From the NCBI GenBank assembly GCA_904502285.1, contig CAJGEC010000009.1:1-64000 (forward strand): 64,000 bases of DNA. The letters are read 5' to 3'. The translations under genes were made by a program, and so were the position numbers. Numbering within the stretch: position 1 is the stretch's first letter; each line of letters opens with the position of its first letter. This document shows, piece by piece, positions 26,416 to 36,238 of this stretch. The notes beneath the pieces are model-generated. The model was not told the origin of the DNA, made no database searches, and saw only the letters and a list, made by a program, of their open reading frames with translations. Source of the stretch: an uncultured Alistipes sp. (lineage in GTDB: Bacteria > Bacteroidota > Bacteroidia > Bacteroidales > Rikenellaceae).

Positions 26416-27981
26416 TTATTGGTTCATTGATGGTGTGTATATAGTATCCCAGAGGTATGAGTCATCCTCCTTCTCGACACGCTTTGTTTCGGTGTTTTGC
26501 TTTGTTGTGTGTGCTACGATCCACTCCCACACCAAATCCTTGTCGGGATTGTTGGTATCGATGTCTACGTCGGGGAGTAGGTACTCACACTCCACCTTGG
26601 CCCTATTGGGACGTATGAAGTGCTTGTGGCTCACGGTGACCGTAGTTGTCGTATTAGGGAGTATGCAGAAGAGTATATCTCCATAGTGACTTGGTCTACC
26701 TCCTGATGGCTCTCCGACAATCTTTCCTATGCCGTTGTCGCGCGCTGTAGTTAGCAGGAGCGTTGCGCTGCTAAACGTATCTTTGCCCTGAATGAAGATG
26801 ACTTCGCCCTTAAATATACGTTCTGGGTCGAGGTTTAGCACGTGATAGGTGGAGTCTTGCGAGATGTTGCTATTGCTCTGTACCTTTCTGTTTTGGTCGA
26901 ACGTGGGCGCACTATATACTCTTCCCAACTCCAAGGGTTTGCCATCGTAGGTGAACTCCTTATAGTAGGGGTAGCGCTCTAACATCAACTCCGAAATTCT
27001 TACATCGGCACTATACTGCTCGATCTCCCCGAAAGGCTTTAGCCACGAGAGCAGTACGTTGCCAAGCGCACTATTTCCGCCACTGTTGTACTGAAGGTCT
27101 ACAACGAGGGTGTTTATCTCCTTGGCCTCGATGTCTGCCATCATCTGGCTCATAAACTCGTCGAAGCGTGCCAACTGCTTCATTTGGGGGTGTGTGACTC
27201 TGTCGGCAAACTGGTTGAATTGTAAGTAGCAGACGCCCTCCTTGTCGAAGATTTGGTAGTCGAACAACACCCTTCGTGGTGCTGTGACTCTATTAGATTG
27301 CTGCTGTTGCAGTTGCACAATTTTCAACTCTTGCCAATACCTATCAATTGCATTGACGGTGGTTGAGCTATTGTCGGCGAAGGTGAGGTGTAGCTCCTGG
27401 CTACTCATACCGAGCATTGTCCAAAAGTTGGTGAGCATAAGATACTCCGTCGCCAAGTTCTCGAAGTTTACGTCGTTGTCGGCACTTAGAAGTTCGCGCG
27501 CCTGTTTGAGTATCTGTTTTGGCGACTTGCCATTGATGCTACGCACCTCCTTGCCGAGGAGGTGTCCGAGTTCCTCGGAGCAGAGGTCTACAACTATGGG
27601 GTTATTGCCATCAATGGTGAATCTTACGGGGAAGATGGTATTCGATGGCGCCAAGTTGTAGATGGCCGTATGTCCGTCATTTAGCGACGTGGCAAGTTTT
27701 GTGAGTAGGATTCTGAACTCCGCAACGTCCGACAGCTTGCCACACTCTCTATATAGTTTGCTCACACGTCTGTCGAGTGTTGCGCGGTGCTTGCTCTTGG
27801 CAAAGTATGGGTGTGTGTCGCCCAGCATATCGGCATATAGGAGTAGGTCTTTCTGGAAGTCATTACCGTTGATATAAGCCTCGGTGGCCTCTACCTCGGT
27901 GTCGTGGTATGTGACTATATTATGGCCATAGGCAACACCCCAACCGAGTAGGGCTGTTGCTAATAAGAGCAGACGTTTCAT
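26416..27981 (-). CDS. Exported S41-family serine peptidase
   Basis: The 521-residue protein has a signal peptide (MKRLLLLATALLGWGVAYG), so it works in the periplasm or outside. The central and C-terminal parts carry the S41 tail-specific protease pattern: LVVDLQYNSGGNSALG, then FIQGKDTFSSATLLLTTARDNG with the probable nucleophilic serine, and GKIVGEPSGGRPSHYGD. A segment near 135-165 (VVDLCSEELGHLLGKEVRSING) looks like a PDZ-type region. The S41 group includes C-terminal processing proteases and TSPc domains with a Ser-Lys dyad; the lysine was not placed with certainty. It leads an operon with two small membrane proteins. Confidence 0.85.
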   Translation of the reverse strand: MKRLLLLATALLGWGVAYGHNIVTYHDTEVEATEAYINGNDFQKDLLLYADMLGDTHPYFAKSKHRATLDRRVSKLYRECGKLSDVAEFRILLTKLATSLNDGHTAIYNLAPSNTIFPVRFTIDGNNPIVVDLCSEELGHLLGKEVRSINGKSPKQILKQARELLSADNDVNFENLATEYLMLTNFWTMLGMSSQELHLTFADNSSTTVNAIDRYWQELKIVQLQQQQSNRVTAPRRVLFDYQIFDKEGVCYLQFNQFADRVTHPQMKQLARFDEFMSQMMADIEAKEINTLVVDLQYNSGGNSALGNVLLSWLKPFGEIEQYSADVRISELMLERYPYYKEFTYDGKPLELGRVYSAPTFDQNRKVQSNSNISQDSTYHVLNLDPERIFKGEVIFIQGKDTFSSATLLLTTARDNGIGKIVGEPSGGRPSHYGDILFCILPNTTTTVTVSHKHFIRPNRAKVECEYLLPDVDIDTNNPDKDLVWEWIVAHTTKQNTETKRVEKEDDSYLWDTIYTPSMNQ

Positions 27982-28112
27982 AGTAAGAAGTTTTTTCTAA
28001 GTTTTCCTATTGTGTAGTAGATGATTATCAAGCCCTTACCCTCTCTTTGCTTAGGTATATTGTAGTACTGTGCCGATTAGTGGCAATGGCTCTGATTTAT
28101 CCGAAGCCCATA

Positions 28113-28132
28113 ACCTATAGGTGTCTATAGGT
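28113..28132 (-). terminator. Hairpin overlapping the stop codon of the SPFH trio
   Basis: ACCTATAG (28113-28120) and CTATAGGT (28125-28132) form a perfect 8-bp stem around GTGT. It overlaps the stop codon at 28125-28127. No T-run follows on the reverse strand, so termination is uncertain. Confidence 0.45.
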
Positions 28133-28640
28133 ATTGGGTATTACGACGACGTCTTTCGCGGATGCGCATCATTGCAATCTCCTGTTGTGAGCGACGACGG
28201 ATATAGCGCAAACGGAGTGCGCAACCGAGGGTTATTGCCCACACGACGAGCGAGCCGAGCGATACCTCGATAGCGGCGTTAAGGCTGAAGTTCTCCCCAT
28301 TTATTAAGTAGAGGATCCAAGGCACAACGCTCCACGCGAGGGCCAACAGGGCTGTGGCGTAGGTGGCTTTGTGCCAGCAGGAGCGTGGCGCCAAGCGGTA
28401 GTATCCCACCGCTAAGCCCACCAACAAAATTAGTGTCGGTATTCCTGCCGCGATAAGTTCACGATGGGGGAGGGTCTCAGGGAGTCTGTCTTGGTTGGCA
28501 AATGCTGCTGTGGCCAGGATAATGATGAATTCGCTCCAGCCAAACTTGCCACCCTCATCGGGGCTCTTGCCTAAACGTCGATTGGCCAACTTCTCTATTC
28601 GGCCAAATCGAATCTTAAAGAAATTTGGTCTATTCCACAT
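28125..28640 (-). CDS. Membrane protein of the SPFH/Arc-like trio
   Basis: With the start at 28640 the protein has 171 residues and begins MWNRPNFFKIRFGRIEKLAN. Its ATG overlaps the end of the upstream gene by 11 nt, indicating translational coupling. Four hydrophobic stretches are visible: FGWSEFIIILATAAFA, ELIAAGIPTLILLVGLAVGYY, ATALLALAWSVVPWILYL and VSLGSLVVWAITLGCA. A very basic tail follows (RLRYIRRRSQQ, RIRERRRR). No family was recognised. Longer readings starting at 28799 would run in another frame over the ribbon-helix-helix gene and are rejected. Confidence 0.65.
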   Translation of the reverse strand: MWNRPNFFKIRFGRIEKLANRRLGKSPDEGGKFGWSEFIIILATAAFANQDRLPETLPHRELIAAGIPTLILLVGLAVGYYRLAPRSCWHKATYATALLALAWSVVPWILYLINGENFSLNAAIEVSLGSLVVWAITLGCALRLRYIRRRSQQEIAMMRIRERRRRNTQYL

Positions 28641-28830
28641 TTTCCGACTCCTCCTTAACCTTTTTTGCACGAGGCTTGCGTCCACTGCGACGCAAGGCCT
28701 CGGCAATGATCCATTGCAGCTGACCATTGGTAGAGCGAAACTCGTCGGCTGCCCACTTTTCGATGGCATCCATAGTCTCCCCATCAATGCGAAGAACAAA
28801 ACTGCGTGTATTTGACTCCTTCGTAGCCAT
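28630..28830 (-). CDS. Arc-like ribbon-helix-helix DNA-binding protein
   Basis: The 66-residue protein begins MATKESNTRSFVLRIDGETM. The strand RSFVLRID followed by helices ETMDAIEKWAADE and STNGQLQWIIAEALRR is the ribbon-helix-helix pattern of Arc-type repressors, and the tail is basic then acidic. The frame extends upstream to 28914, but the ATG at 28830 gives the family N terminus and a normal 29-nt gap to the SPFH gene. The tandem TGATATCA palindromes at the operon promoter are a plausible target, so it probably represses its own operon. Confidence 0.82.
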   Translation of the reverse strand: MATKESNTRSFVLRIDGETMDAIEKWAADEFRSTNGQLQWIIAEALRRSGRKPRAKKVKEESENVE

Positions 28831-28859
28831 AGTAATAATAGTGTATAAGGTCTTGACTA

Positions 28860-29798
28860 TTAGTTGTGTAGTGTACCAGTGTTCACTACAGGCTGTGCAG
28901 CCTCGTCGGCACACAATACCACGAGCAGGTTGCTCACCATAGCGGCCTTGCGCTCCTCGTCAAGCTCCACAACATCCTCGGTAGAGAGACGCTCCAAAGC
29001 GATCTTAACCATCGATACAGCACCCTCGACAATCTTCTCGCGAGCCGAGATGATAGCATCGGCCTGCTGGCGACGCAACATAGCAGCAGCAATCTCTGGG
29101 GCGTAAGCCAAGTAGTTGAGTCGTGCCTCGATAACCTCGATGCCTGCAATAGCGAGGCGCTCGTTTAGCTCCTCGGTGAGCTTGTCGTTGATCTCATCAC
29201 CACCCGAACGAAGTGTTACCTCCTCAGAGCTGTTGTTAGAGTTCTCGTCGTAGGCATAGAGGCCTGCTACCTGACGCAATGCAGAGTCGCTCTGAACGGC
29301 AACGAAGTTCTCCAATACGTTCATACGTGTATTGTAGCCAGTCGCTCCAATCTCCACGGGAGCATCGATCTCGAACACCGCGTTGTATGCACCATCGTTC
29401 TTAATCTTCCATACCACAACCAAGCCGATAAGGATAGGGTTACCTGCCTTATCATTAACCTTGATAGGGTCTACGTTGAGGTTGCGGGCACGCATTGACA
29501 ACTTCTTAGCCGACATAAATGGGTTTATCCACCAGAAGCCTGTGTCGTAGAACGTACCACGATAGTTACCGAAGAAGAGCAATACGCGAGACTCGTTAGG
29601 CTCCAGCATTATGTATCCGCACATCATAATAATTGCGCAGAGAACTGATGCGATAAGCAGAGCAAGGGCCCAGCCGATGAGTACGGTGTTGCTTGCAAGC
29701 ACGGTGATAGCGTAGATTGCTGCGCCCACAAGTGCAAGGTTTAGGATAAGGGCAACGAAGCCATTGAGTTTCCAACCAGAGTAGGTGTAATTTTTCAT
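28860..29798 (-). CDS. SPFH/band-7 membrane protein
   Basis: The 312-residue protein has two N-terminal membrane helices (about 12-33 and 40-62) followed by an SPFH domain (about 65-250). Family landmarks are [40 protein letters not shown] and the coiled-coil stretch [31 protein letters not shown] proteins such as stomatins and flotillins form rings or microdomains at the inner membrane. Here it leads an operon with an Arc-like repressor and a small membrane protein, an arrangement common in Bacteroidota; the joint function is not established. Confidence 0.9.
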   Translation of the reverse strand: MKNYTYSGWKLNGFVALILNLALVGAAIYAITVLASNTVLIGWALALLIASVLCAIIMMCGYIMLEPNESRVLLFFGNYRGTFYDTGFWWINPFMSAKKLSMRARNLNVDPIKVNDKAGNPILIGLVVVWKIKNDGAYNAVFEIDAPVEIGATGYNTRMNVLENFVAVQSDSALRQVAGLYAYDENSNNSSEEVTLRSGGDEINDKLTEELNERLAIAGIEVIEARLNYLAYAPEIAAAMLRRQQADAIISAREKIVEGAVSMVKIALERLSTEDVVELDEERKAAMVSNLLVVLCADEAAQPVVNTGTLHN

Positions 29799-29852
29799 AA
29801 TGGTAGAGTTTTTAGGGTTTATAAATTTGATTTTGTTCTTGCTAATTTGTTA

Positions 29853-29904
29853 TGATATCATTTTGATATCACAAAGATAGTGCATAAAATATCGATTCTC
29901 CAAA
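29853..29904 (-). promoter_or_regulatory. SPFH operon promoter with tandem TGATATCA operators
   Basis: On the reverse strand TATCTTTG (29879-29872) is the -7 box and TTTG (29904-29901) the -33 box, with 21 nt between. Two identical palindromes, TGATATCA at 29853-29860 and 29864-29871, sit directly downstream, over the expected start site. Their 11-bp centre-to-centre spacing suits dimers of a ribbon-helix-helix protein bound on one face of the helix. Confidence 0.72.
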
Positions 29905-29934
29905 TTTTTCTGCAACTTTTTTATCTATGATGCA

Positions 29935-29965
29935 CAAAAAAAGGATAACCGCGGTGGTTATCCTT
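29935..29965 (-). terminator. Rho-independent terminator behind the CYTH gene
   Basis: AAGGATAACC (29941-29950) and GGTTATCCTT (29956-29965) form a perfect 10-bp stem. On the reverse strand a T-run follows (29942-29935). Confidence 0.88.
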
Positions 29966-30049
29966 ATATATAATATGGTACAACGACGCTCGAAATTGGG
30001 CCTTACGACAAGGCTCTTATTCTCGCTCGTAGTTTCATAGGTTTATCGG

Positions 30050-30532
30050 TTACTCTTTTTCCTCGTCGCTCCACTCGCTGAAGGGGTGTTCGCGGAGGCG
30101 TGAGTTATAGAAGCGTCTTTCACCCGTAACCTCTCTTCCGAGCCAGTTGGGGCGACAAAACTCCTCGGCGACATCCTTAAGCTCTATCTCGGCAATGGTG
30201 AGGCCTTGGTTTTGGCCATAGAACTCATCCACCTCGAAGGTGTGACCTTCGTACTCTATGAGGTATCTGCGCTTCTCGATTAGAGCGCCCTCGACAAGTG
30301 GCAGTAGCTCGCGGGCCTCGCTCTGCGAAATCTCCTTCTCCCACTCGATGCGTGAGAGTCCTCCGTCTTGCGATGGTCCTTTGATTGTTAGCCACGCACG
30401 CTCGTCGCTGATACGCACACGCACGGTACGTCGGCCAGAGGCTATATAGCCCTGAATCAAAAGAGTAGAGGTGTGGGCGAGGTGTTTATACTCGCCCACG
30501 ACCAAAAACTTACGCTCTATCTCAGTTGCCAT
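30050..30532 (-). CDS. CYTH-domain phosphohydrolase
   Basis: The 160-residue protein starts with the signature MATEIERKFLV, giving the metal-binding ExExK motif (E4, E6, K8). Alternating acidic and basic strands of a triphosphate tunnel follow: RRTVRVRISDERAWLTIKG, EKRRYLIEY and FEVDEFYGQNQGLTIAEIEL. Bacterial CYTH proteins of this size act on inorganic triphosphate or nucleoside triphosphates. The gene starts 3 nt after the end of the C1B peptidase gene. Confidence 0.9.
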   Translation of the reverse strand: MATEIERKFLVVGEYKHLAHTSTLLIQGYIASGRRTVRVRISDERAWLTIKGPSQDGGLSRIEWEKEISQSEARELLPLVEGALIEKRRYLIEYEGHTFEVDEFYGQNQGLTIAEIELKDVAEEFCRPNWLGREVTGERRFYNSRLREHPFSEWSDEEKE

Positions 30533-30535
30533 TCG

Positions 30536-31924
30536 CTACTCCTCGTATGCAAACATAGGATCCCACGATGGTAGCATAATAGGCTTCTGCTCAAGGAGTT
30601 TAAGGGTCTCGGCAGGGATGTATTTCTTGTCCACCACCACGCGGAACATATACTCCTCGAACCACTCGTCGGTCATAATGAGGTTGCCCTTCCAGCCCGA
30701 CGATGGACCCCAGCTATTCTCCACCATCCACTTCTTCGCGTTGCCCTCCTCGTCGAGGTCTACAGCGATGAGGGTCATAGCGTGTGACGAGCCACTGGCG
30801 AAGGTGCGTACGCGCTCCTCCTTATTCATAGGGAACTCCACGCCCATAAGCGACTCGTAGTCGAAGTTATTGATGTCGAGCGTACCCTTCTTTGAGAGTA
30901 GATACTTGCCTACGTCGCACGAGAAGTACATCGCTGTATTATCCTTGATAGAGGCGATGGCCAAGGCCTTAACTTCGTCGATAGGGAGGTTGAGGTAGAG
31001 CCAGTTGTCACCATCGTAGACGTGGCGGTCGTACTCGATTTCGTAGACCTTGTAGTACTCGCGCGATGGGTCGTTCATCACCATCACAAAGTCCTTCTCC
31101 AAGTCGATATCACCGAAGTACTCGGCATAGAACGACTGTGGTGTATAGCGCTTAGTCTCCACGGGGTTGCCCTCCTTGTCGTGGCGAGTCCACTCGAACT
31201 CGGTTGGTGGCACACCATAGGCACGCACCAACATAGAGTAGATCTCCTTGAGCATCTCGGTCTTGAGGGCTACGGGGGCGCGACGATCCTTCTGGTTGCG
31301 AAGGGTGAGGCCGAACTCACGGAGCTTGAGTTTTAGGAGGTTGCTCACCTGAGTAGTGTTGTTTGTCTGGTAGTTTTCGGGCATCACCTCGCTTGGTACT
31401 ACGCCATACTTCATCACGAGGTTCGATACGCCAGTAAACTGTCCACCGTCGCTGAGTGGGTTCTTGAACAACCACTCCACCTGACGATCCTCCATAGGGA
31501 GGTGTTTGGTGTCGATGACACCCTGAAGGAAGAGGTTGCACTTCTCCAACTGGTCGTAGAAGAAGAGGTAGTTGTGAGAGAATACCAACGATGGTAGGTC
31601 GAGCTCATCAATCATCTTGGCACGCAAGACGTTGAGGCCTGTGAAGAGCCAGCAACGACCCGATTGCTGCTGGTCGGTGATACCCTTTGTGCGCACACGG
31701 TGCGAGAAGTGGGTGTCAATCATTGCGAGGTTGTCGGCATTTGTTGCAAGTTCTGCTATTGGGTTTATGGCCAAAGCATTGCGTGCAGCCTTCTCGGCCT
31801 CGGAATTTGTCTGGCCGAGGCGTATCTCCTGCATCATTTCGGCGGTGATACCACCCTTATCCTGCTGAGCCATAAGCGTACTACAGCCGAGCAAGGCCAA
31901 AGCACATACGACGATTTTCTTCAT
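30536..31924 (-). CDS. Exported C1B cysteine aminopeptidase (bleomycin-hydrolase family)
   Basis: The 462-residue protein has the papain-fold triad of the C1B family: C91 in QQSGRCWLFTGLN, H381 in SGSSHAMTLI and N403 in VENSWGP. Family members are usually cytosolic hexamers, but this one starts with a signal peptide (MKKIVVCALALLGCSTLMAQ), so it should act in the periplasm. The cysteine at residue 14 is followed by STLMAQ, so a lipoprotein anchor is less likely than cleavage after the AQ. The C terminus ends MFAYEE rather than the usual self-trimming tail. It shares a transcript with the CYTH gene. Confidence 0.92.
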   Translation of the reverse strand: MKKIVVCALALLGCSTLMAQQDKGGITAEMMQEIRLGQTNSEAEKAARNALAINPIAELATNADNLAMIDTHFSHRVRTKGITDQQQSGRCWLFTGLNVLRAKMIDELDLPSLVFSHNYLFFYDQLEKCNLFLQGVIDTKHLPMEDRQVEWLFKNPLSDGGQFTGVSNLVMKYGVVPSEVMPENYQTNNTTQVSNLLKLKLREFGLTLRNQKDRRAPVALKTEMLKEIYSMLVRAYGVPPTEFEWTRHDKEGNPVETKRYTPQSFYAEYFGDIDLEKDFVMVMNDPSREYYKVYEIEYDRHVYDGDNWLYLNLPIDEVKALAIASIKDNTAMYFSCDVGKYLLSKKGTLDINNFDYESLMGVEFPMNKEERVRTFASGSSHAMTLIAVDLDEEGNAKKWMVENSWGPSSGWKGNLIMTDEWFEEYMFRVVVDKKYIPAETLKLLEQKPIMLPSWDPMFAYEE

Positions 31925-31960
31925 AATAGGTCTGTTCTGTGGTTTATAATATAATAGATA

Positions 31961-31994
31961 TAAAATGGCGTTAAGGCCTAAAACCCTAACGCCA
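31961..31994 (-). terminator. Rho-independent terminator behind glyA
   Basis: TGGCGTTA (31966-31973) and TAACGCCA (31987-31994) pair perfectly. On the reverse strand TTTTA follows. It separates glyA from the C1B peptidase gene, for which no clear own promoter was seen. Confidence 0.78.
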
Positions 31995-32012
31995 CGATAT
32001 TGATGCTCGCTA

Positions 32013-33293
32013 CTACCAAGCGAACAAAGGATACTCCGACATCAAGGTATTTACATCCTTGCGTACTGCAGCGATGTTTGCCTCATTCTCTGGGTCAGAG
32101 AGTACGCGGTCGATAAGTTCTGCGATATAGTCCATCTTGTCCTCCTTCAAGCCACGTGTGGTGATTGCAGGAGTACCGAAACGCAAACCTGAAGTGGTGA
32201 ATGGAGTGCGAGAGTCGAATGGTACCATATTCTTGTTTGTTGTGATGTCGGCAACCACGAGGCACTTCTCAGCGAGTTTACCAGTAAGTTCTGGGAACTT
32301 AGTGCGCAAGTCTACCAACATAAGGTGGTTGTCCGTACCGCCAGATACGATCTTGTAGCCACGCTTAGTGAGAGCCTCGGCCAAAGCCTTAGAGTTCTTC
32401 ACTACCTGCTGCTGATACTCCTTGTACTCAGGGGTGAGGGCCTCGCCGAAGGCAACAGCCTTAGCAGCGATGACGTGCTCCAATGGACCGCCCTGGATGC
32501 CTGGGAATACTGCCGAGTTAAGAATCTGAGACATCTTCTTCACTACGCCCTTAGGAGTGGTGTAGCCCCAAGGATTGTCGAAGTCCTTACCCATAAGGAT
32601 AATACCGCCACGAGGACCACGGAGGGTCTTGTGGGTTGTTGAGGTTACGATGTGTGCATACTTCACAGGGTTATCCAAAAGGCCTGCTGCGATAAGACCT
32701 GCTGTGTGGGCCATATCCACGAGCAACAAAGCACCTACCTTGTCTGCGATTTCGCGCATACGCTTGTAGTCCCACTCGCGAGAGAATGCCGAAGCACCAC
32801 CGATGATGAGCTTTGGCTTATGCTCCAATGCCAATGCCTCCATCTCGTCGTAGTCGATGTTACCGGTCTCCTCCTTGAGTTTGTAGCCTACGGCATTGAA
32901 ATACATACCCGACATATTCACTGGTGAACCGTGAGAGAGGTGACCACCGTGCGAAAGATCGAGACCCATAAATGTATCGCCTGGCTTGAGACAAGCGAAG
33001 AATACGGCCATATTTGCCTGAGCGCCAGAGTGAGGCTGTACGTTAGCGTACTCAGCGTCGTAGAGCTTGCAGATGCGCTCGATAGCGAGATTCTCAATCT
33101 TATCAACTACCTCGCAACCACCATAATAGCGAGCAGCAGGGTAGCCCTCAGCATACTTGTTGGTGCAAACCGAACCCATAGCCGCCATCACCTGGTCGCT
33201 AACGAAGTTCTCTGATGCGATAAGCTCGATACCCTTCATCTGACGAGAACGCTCCTCGGCGATCAAGTCAAAAATCTGTAAATCCTTGTTCAT
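32013..33293 (-). CDS. glyA: Serine hydroxymethyltransferase
   Basis: GlyA interconverts serine and glycine with tetrahydrofolate, supplying one-carbon units in the cytosol. The 426-residue PLP enzyme shows [12 protein letters not shown] (21-32), [15 protein letters not shown] (47-61), the HSGAQAN loop (88-94) and the PLP-binding lysine K222 in [13 protein letters not shown]. Length is normal. It is read from its own promoter and closed by a terminator. Confidence 0.98.
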   Translation of the reverse strand: MNKDLQIFDLIAEERSRQMKGIELIASENFVSDQVMAAMGSVCTNKYAEGYPAARYYGGCEVVDKIENLAIERICKLYDAEYANVQPHSGAQANMAVFFACLKPGDTFMGLDLSHGGHLSHGSPVNMSGMYFNAVGYKLKEETGNIDYDEMEALALEHKPKLIIGGASAFSREWDYKRMREIADKVGALLLVDMAHTAGLIAAGLLDNPVKYAHIVTSTTHKTLRGPRGGIILMGKDFDNPWGYTTPKGVVKKMSQILNSAVFPGIQGGPLEHVIAAKAVAFGEALTPEYKEYQQQVVKNSKALAEALTKRGYKIVSGGTDNHLMLVDLRTKFPELTGKLAEKCLVVADITTNKNMVPFDSRTPFTTSGLRFGTPAITTRGLKEDKMDYIAELIDRVLSDPENEANIAAVRKDVNTLMSEYPLFAW

Positions 33294-33330
33294 TTCGTTA
33301 TATTTTAAGTTTTAGTTATTTTCCAATCAA

Positions 33331-33361
33331 CAAAGTTATGAAATAAAATTTTAAAATCAAA
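33331..33361 (-). promoter_or_regulatory. glyA promoter
   Basis: On the reverse strand TAACTTTG (33338-33331) is the -7 box and TTTG (33361-33358) the -33 box with 19 nt between. The leader is about 33 nt. No riboswitch-like structure is apparent. Confidence 0.7.
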
Positions 33362-33430
33362 ATCCTATCTTCAATATAAAACGTCTTACGTGGCATATAT
33401 GTTGTGTTTTTGGCCTAAAAAAGTATAACT

Positions 33431-34624
33431 ATGAAGATAAATACAGGAAAAGGTACGATACCACTCACGGCCTTAGTGGCCATTTGGTCTATCTCGGCCA
33501 TCATCTCTCTTCCAGGTTTGGCCATATCACCCATCCTCGAAGATTTGGATAAGATATTCCCTTCGGCCAGCGAGTTGGAGGTTGAGATGCTTGAGTCGTT
33601 GCCCTCGCTGATGATTATCCCCTTTATGTTGCTTTCGGGCCGTTGGTCGGTGCGAGGTAATAAGATTCGGTTGTTGGTCATAGGTTCGGCGATATTTTTG
33701 ATTAGTGGCATCGGGTCGTTGCTCTCACGTAGCCTTGTGGAACTTATTGTTTTGGGTGCTGTGATGGGTGTCGGCGCAGGTATAATCATTCCGCTATCAA
33801 CGGGCTTTGTGGTGGATTACTTCACGGGCGACTACCGTATTAAACAGCTCGGTATTAGTTCTGCGGTGAATAATTTAGCCCTTGTGGGTGCTACATCCTT
33901 GACGGGCTATCTTGCTGATATAAAGTGGTATTTCGCCTTTGTGGTCTATCTACTTCCTGCCGTAACGCTCATCCTCATTCCCGCCCTTAGCCATACACGC
34001 CCTGAGCCCGAACCTCCACAGGGAGCGCAACGCCGACAGCAGGGACTTAATGGCAGGATTATCGTGGGGCTGATGCTATTCTATTTTATCATCACCTATG
34101 CCTCGTTGGTAGTTACGTTCAACACCTCCTATTTAGCCTCGGAGGGTGGTATGAGTAGTTCTAAGTCGGGCCTCTTGATATCGCTCTTCTTCCTTGCGAT
34201 TATGGCTCCAGGCTTTGTGCTAAATAGGGTTATGAACCTGCTTGGTAAGGCCACGAATCTATGGTCGTTGCTGGTTATGGGAGTGGGCCTCTTGGTGATG
34301 TCGTTGCCCCATCCGAGTTTCTTAAAACTCGCTGTGGGAGCGATACTTACTGGCTTAGGTTATGGCGTTATGCAACCCCTCATCTACGATAAGGCAGCCA
34401 CCAACTCTCCACCTCACCTCTCCACCCTCGCCCTCTCGTTGGTTATGGTGGTGAACTACTTGGCTATCCTCGTTGCACCCTTCATTATTGATGGCATCGA
34501 TTGGCTCTTTGTCACTAAGAGCTACTCCTTCCCCTTCCTCTTCAACGGTCTGCTTACGCTGGTTGTAGCACTCGTTACGCTGTTCGTTTTCCGCAAGAGT
34601 AGGGTGCTCGGTTTGGACGATTAG
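33431..34624 (+). CDS. MFS transporter
   Basis: The 397-residue protein has about 12 membrane helices in two halves with a basic central loop near 195-215 (RPEPEPPQGAQRRQQG). The SGRWSVRGNKIRLL segment after helix 2 corresponds to the MFS GxxxDRxGRR region in degenerate form. The N-terminal half contains many small residues (VLGAVMGVGAGIIIPLSTGFVVDYF), and sugar- or drug-exporter groups are possible. The substrate is unknown. It stands alone, divergent from glyA and followed after 116 nt by the suf operon. Confidence 0.85.
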   Translation: MKINTGKGTIPLTALVAIWSISAIISLPGLAISPILEDLDKIFPSASELEVEMLESLPSLMIIPFMLLSGRWSVRGNKIRLLVIGSAIFLISGIGSLLSRSLVELIVLGAVMGVGAGIIIPLSTGFVVDYFTGDYRIKQLGISSAVNNLALVGATSLTGYLADIKWYFAFVVYLLPAVTLILIPALSHTRPEPEPPQGAQRRQQGLNGRIIVGLMLFYFIITYASLVVTFNTSYLASEGGMSSSKSGLLISLFFLAIMAPGFVLNRVMNLLGKATNLWSLLVMGVGLLVMSLPHPSFLKLAVGAILTGLGYGVMQPLIYDKAATNSPPHLSTLALSLVMVVNYLAILVAPFIIDGIDWLFVTKSYSFPFLFNGLLTLVVALVTLFVFRKSRVLGLDD

Positions 34625-34689
34625 TCCAGACTTAGAATGGGGCGATAAGTGCTGTTTATACCTCTATAAAAAATAAAGATTGATAATCT

Positions 34690-34721
34690 TTTGACATTCT
34701 AAATAGTTTTTGTTACTTTTG
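34690..34721 (+). promoter_or_regulatory. suf operon promoter
   Basis: TTTG (34690-34693) and TACTTTTG (34714-34721) have 20 nt between them. The sufB ATG is at 34741, so the leader is only about 13 nt. Confidence 0.75.
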
Positions 34722-34740
34722 CAAGCTATTATTTAGAGAT

Positions 34741-36186
34741 ATGGAAAAAGATACAAAAGATATACTAAGTGAACTCCAAACGGGCGATTATAAATATGGC
34801 TTCGTCACCGATATCGAGACCGAGACTATTGGTCGTGGATTGTCGGAGGATGTCATTCGCCTAATCTCGGAGAAGAAGGGTGAGCCAGAGTGGATGTTGG
34901 AGCGTCGCCTCAAGGCCTATCGCCATTGGCTAACGCTTGAGCACCCCAACTGGGCGCACCTCGACATCCCTGAAATCGACTTTCAGGATGTTATCTACTA
35001 CGCTGCTCCTAAGCAGAAGAAGCAGTTGAACTCTATGGACGAGGTTGATCCCGAACTAAAGCGTACTTTCGATAAGTTGGGTATTCCGTTGGAGGAGCAG
35101 ATGGCCCTTGCGGGTGTCGCTGTCGATGCCGTTATGGACTCTGTGTCGGTGAAGACCACCTTTAGGGATACGTTGGCCGAGAAGGGTATCATCTTCTGCT
35201 CTATCTCGGAGGCTATTAAGGAGCACCCTGAGTTGATTAAGAAGTACCTCGGCTCGGTTGTCCCTTATACCGATAACTTCTACGCTGCGCTCAACGCTGC
35301 GGTATTCTCTGATGGCTCGTTCTGCTACATCCCAAAGGGTGTTCGTTGCCCTATGGAGCTCTCGACCTATTTCCGCATCAATGCCGAGGGTACTGGCCAG
35401 TTCGAGCGCACGCTCATCGTTGCCGATGAGGGCTCTTACGTAAGCTACCTTGAGGGATGCACCGCTCCACGACGCGACGAGAACCAGTTGCACGCTGCCG
35501 TTGTTGAGATTGTCGTTGAGAAGGATGCCGATGTTAAGTACTCTACTGTGCAGAACTGGTACCCTGGCGATAAGGACGGCAAGGGTGGTATCTATAACTT
35601 CGTGACTAAGCGAGGTATCTGCCGTGAGGGAGCCCACCTCTCGTGGACTCAGGTCGAGACAGGTTCAGCCATTACGTGGAAGTACCCCAGCTGTGTGCTT
35701 CAGGGCGATAACTCGTCGGGTGAGTTCTACTCTGTGGCTATGACCAACAACTTCCAGCAGGCCGACACCGGTACTAAGATGATACATATCGGCAAGAATA
35801 CCCGCTCACGTATCGTCTCTAAGGGTATCTCTGCGGGGCGTTCGCAGAATGCCTACCGTGGTTTGGTGCGTGTGGCTAAGGGTGCGGACAATGCTCGTAA
35901 CTACTCGCAGTGCGACTCCCTGCTTATTGGCGATAAGTGTGGCGCTCACACCTTCCCCGTTATTGACTCATATAACCCATCGGCAGTGCTTGAGCACGAG
36001 GCTACTACTTCAAAGATCTCCGAGGATCAGCTCTTCTACTGCAATCAGCGCGGTATCTCTACCGAGGATGCTGTGGGTCTGATTGTTAATGGCTATGCAC
36101 GTGAGGTGTTGGCTAAGTTGCCTATGGAGTTTGCCGTTGAGGCACAGAAGCTACTCTCGCTAAGCCTTGAGGGCTCGGTTGGTTAG
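34741..36186 (+). CDS. sufB: Fe-S cluster assembly scaffold protein SufB
   Basis: SufB forms the SufBC2D scaffold on which Fe-S clusters are built in the cytosol. The 481-residue protein has the family features: [53 protein letters not shown], and the C-terminal beta-helix end [21 protein letters not shown] and [15 protein letters not shown]. The conserved cysteine in FYCNQRG is present. It leads sufB-sufC-sufD-sufS with gaps of 52, 3 and 3 nt. Confidence 0.97.
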   Translation: MEKDTKDILSELQTGDYKYGFVTDIETETIGRGLSEDVIRLISEKKGEPEWMLERRLKAYRHWLTLEHPNWAHLDIPEIDFQDVIYYAAPKQKKQLNSMDEVDPELKRTFDKLGIPLEEQMALAGVAVDAVMDSVSVKTTFRDTLAEKGIIFCSISEAIKEHPELIKKYLGSVVPYTDNFYAALNAAVFSDGSFCYIPKGVRCPMELSTYFRINAEGTGQFERTLIVADEGSYVSYLEGCTAPRRDENQLHAAVVEIVVEKDADVKYSTVQNWYPGDKDGKGGIYNFVTKRGICREGAHLSWTQVETGSAITWKYPSCVLQGDNSSGEFYSVAMTNNFQQADTGTKMIHIGKNTRSRIVSKGISAGRSQNAYRGLVRVAKGADNARNYSQCDSLLIGDKCGAHTFPVIDSYNPSAVLEHEATTSKISEDQLFYCNQRGISTEDAVGLIVNGYAREVLAKLPMEFAVEAQKLLSLSLEGSVG

Positions 36187-36238
36187 TGGCGTAGCGGAAT
36201 CGAAAGTAAATAATTGAGAAACGAAAAAAAGACGATAT

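Noticed and set aside
28125..28799. 224-residue reading of the membrane protein gene
   Set aside because: The extra N-terminal part overlaps the ribbon-helix-helix gene in another frame; the ATG at 28640 gives normal coupling and protein-like sequence.
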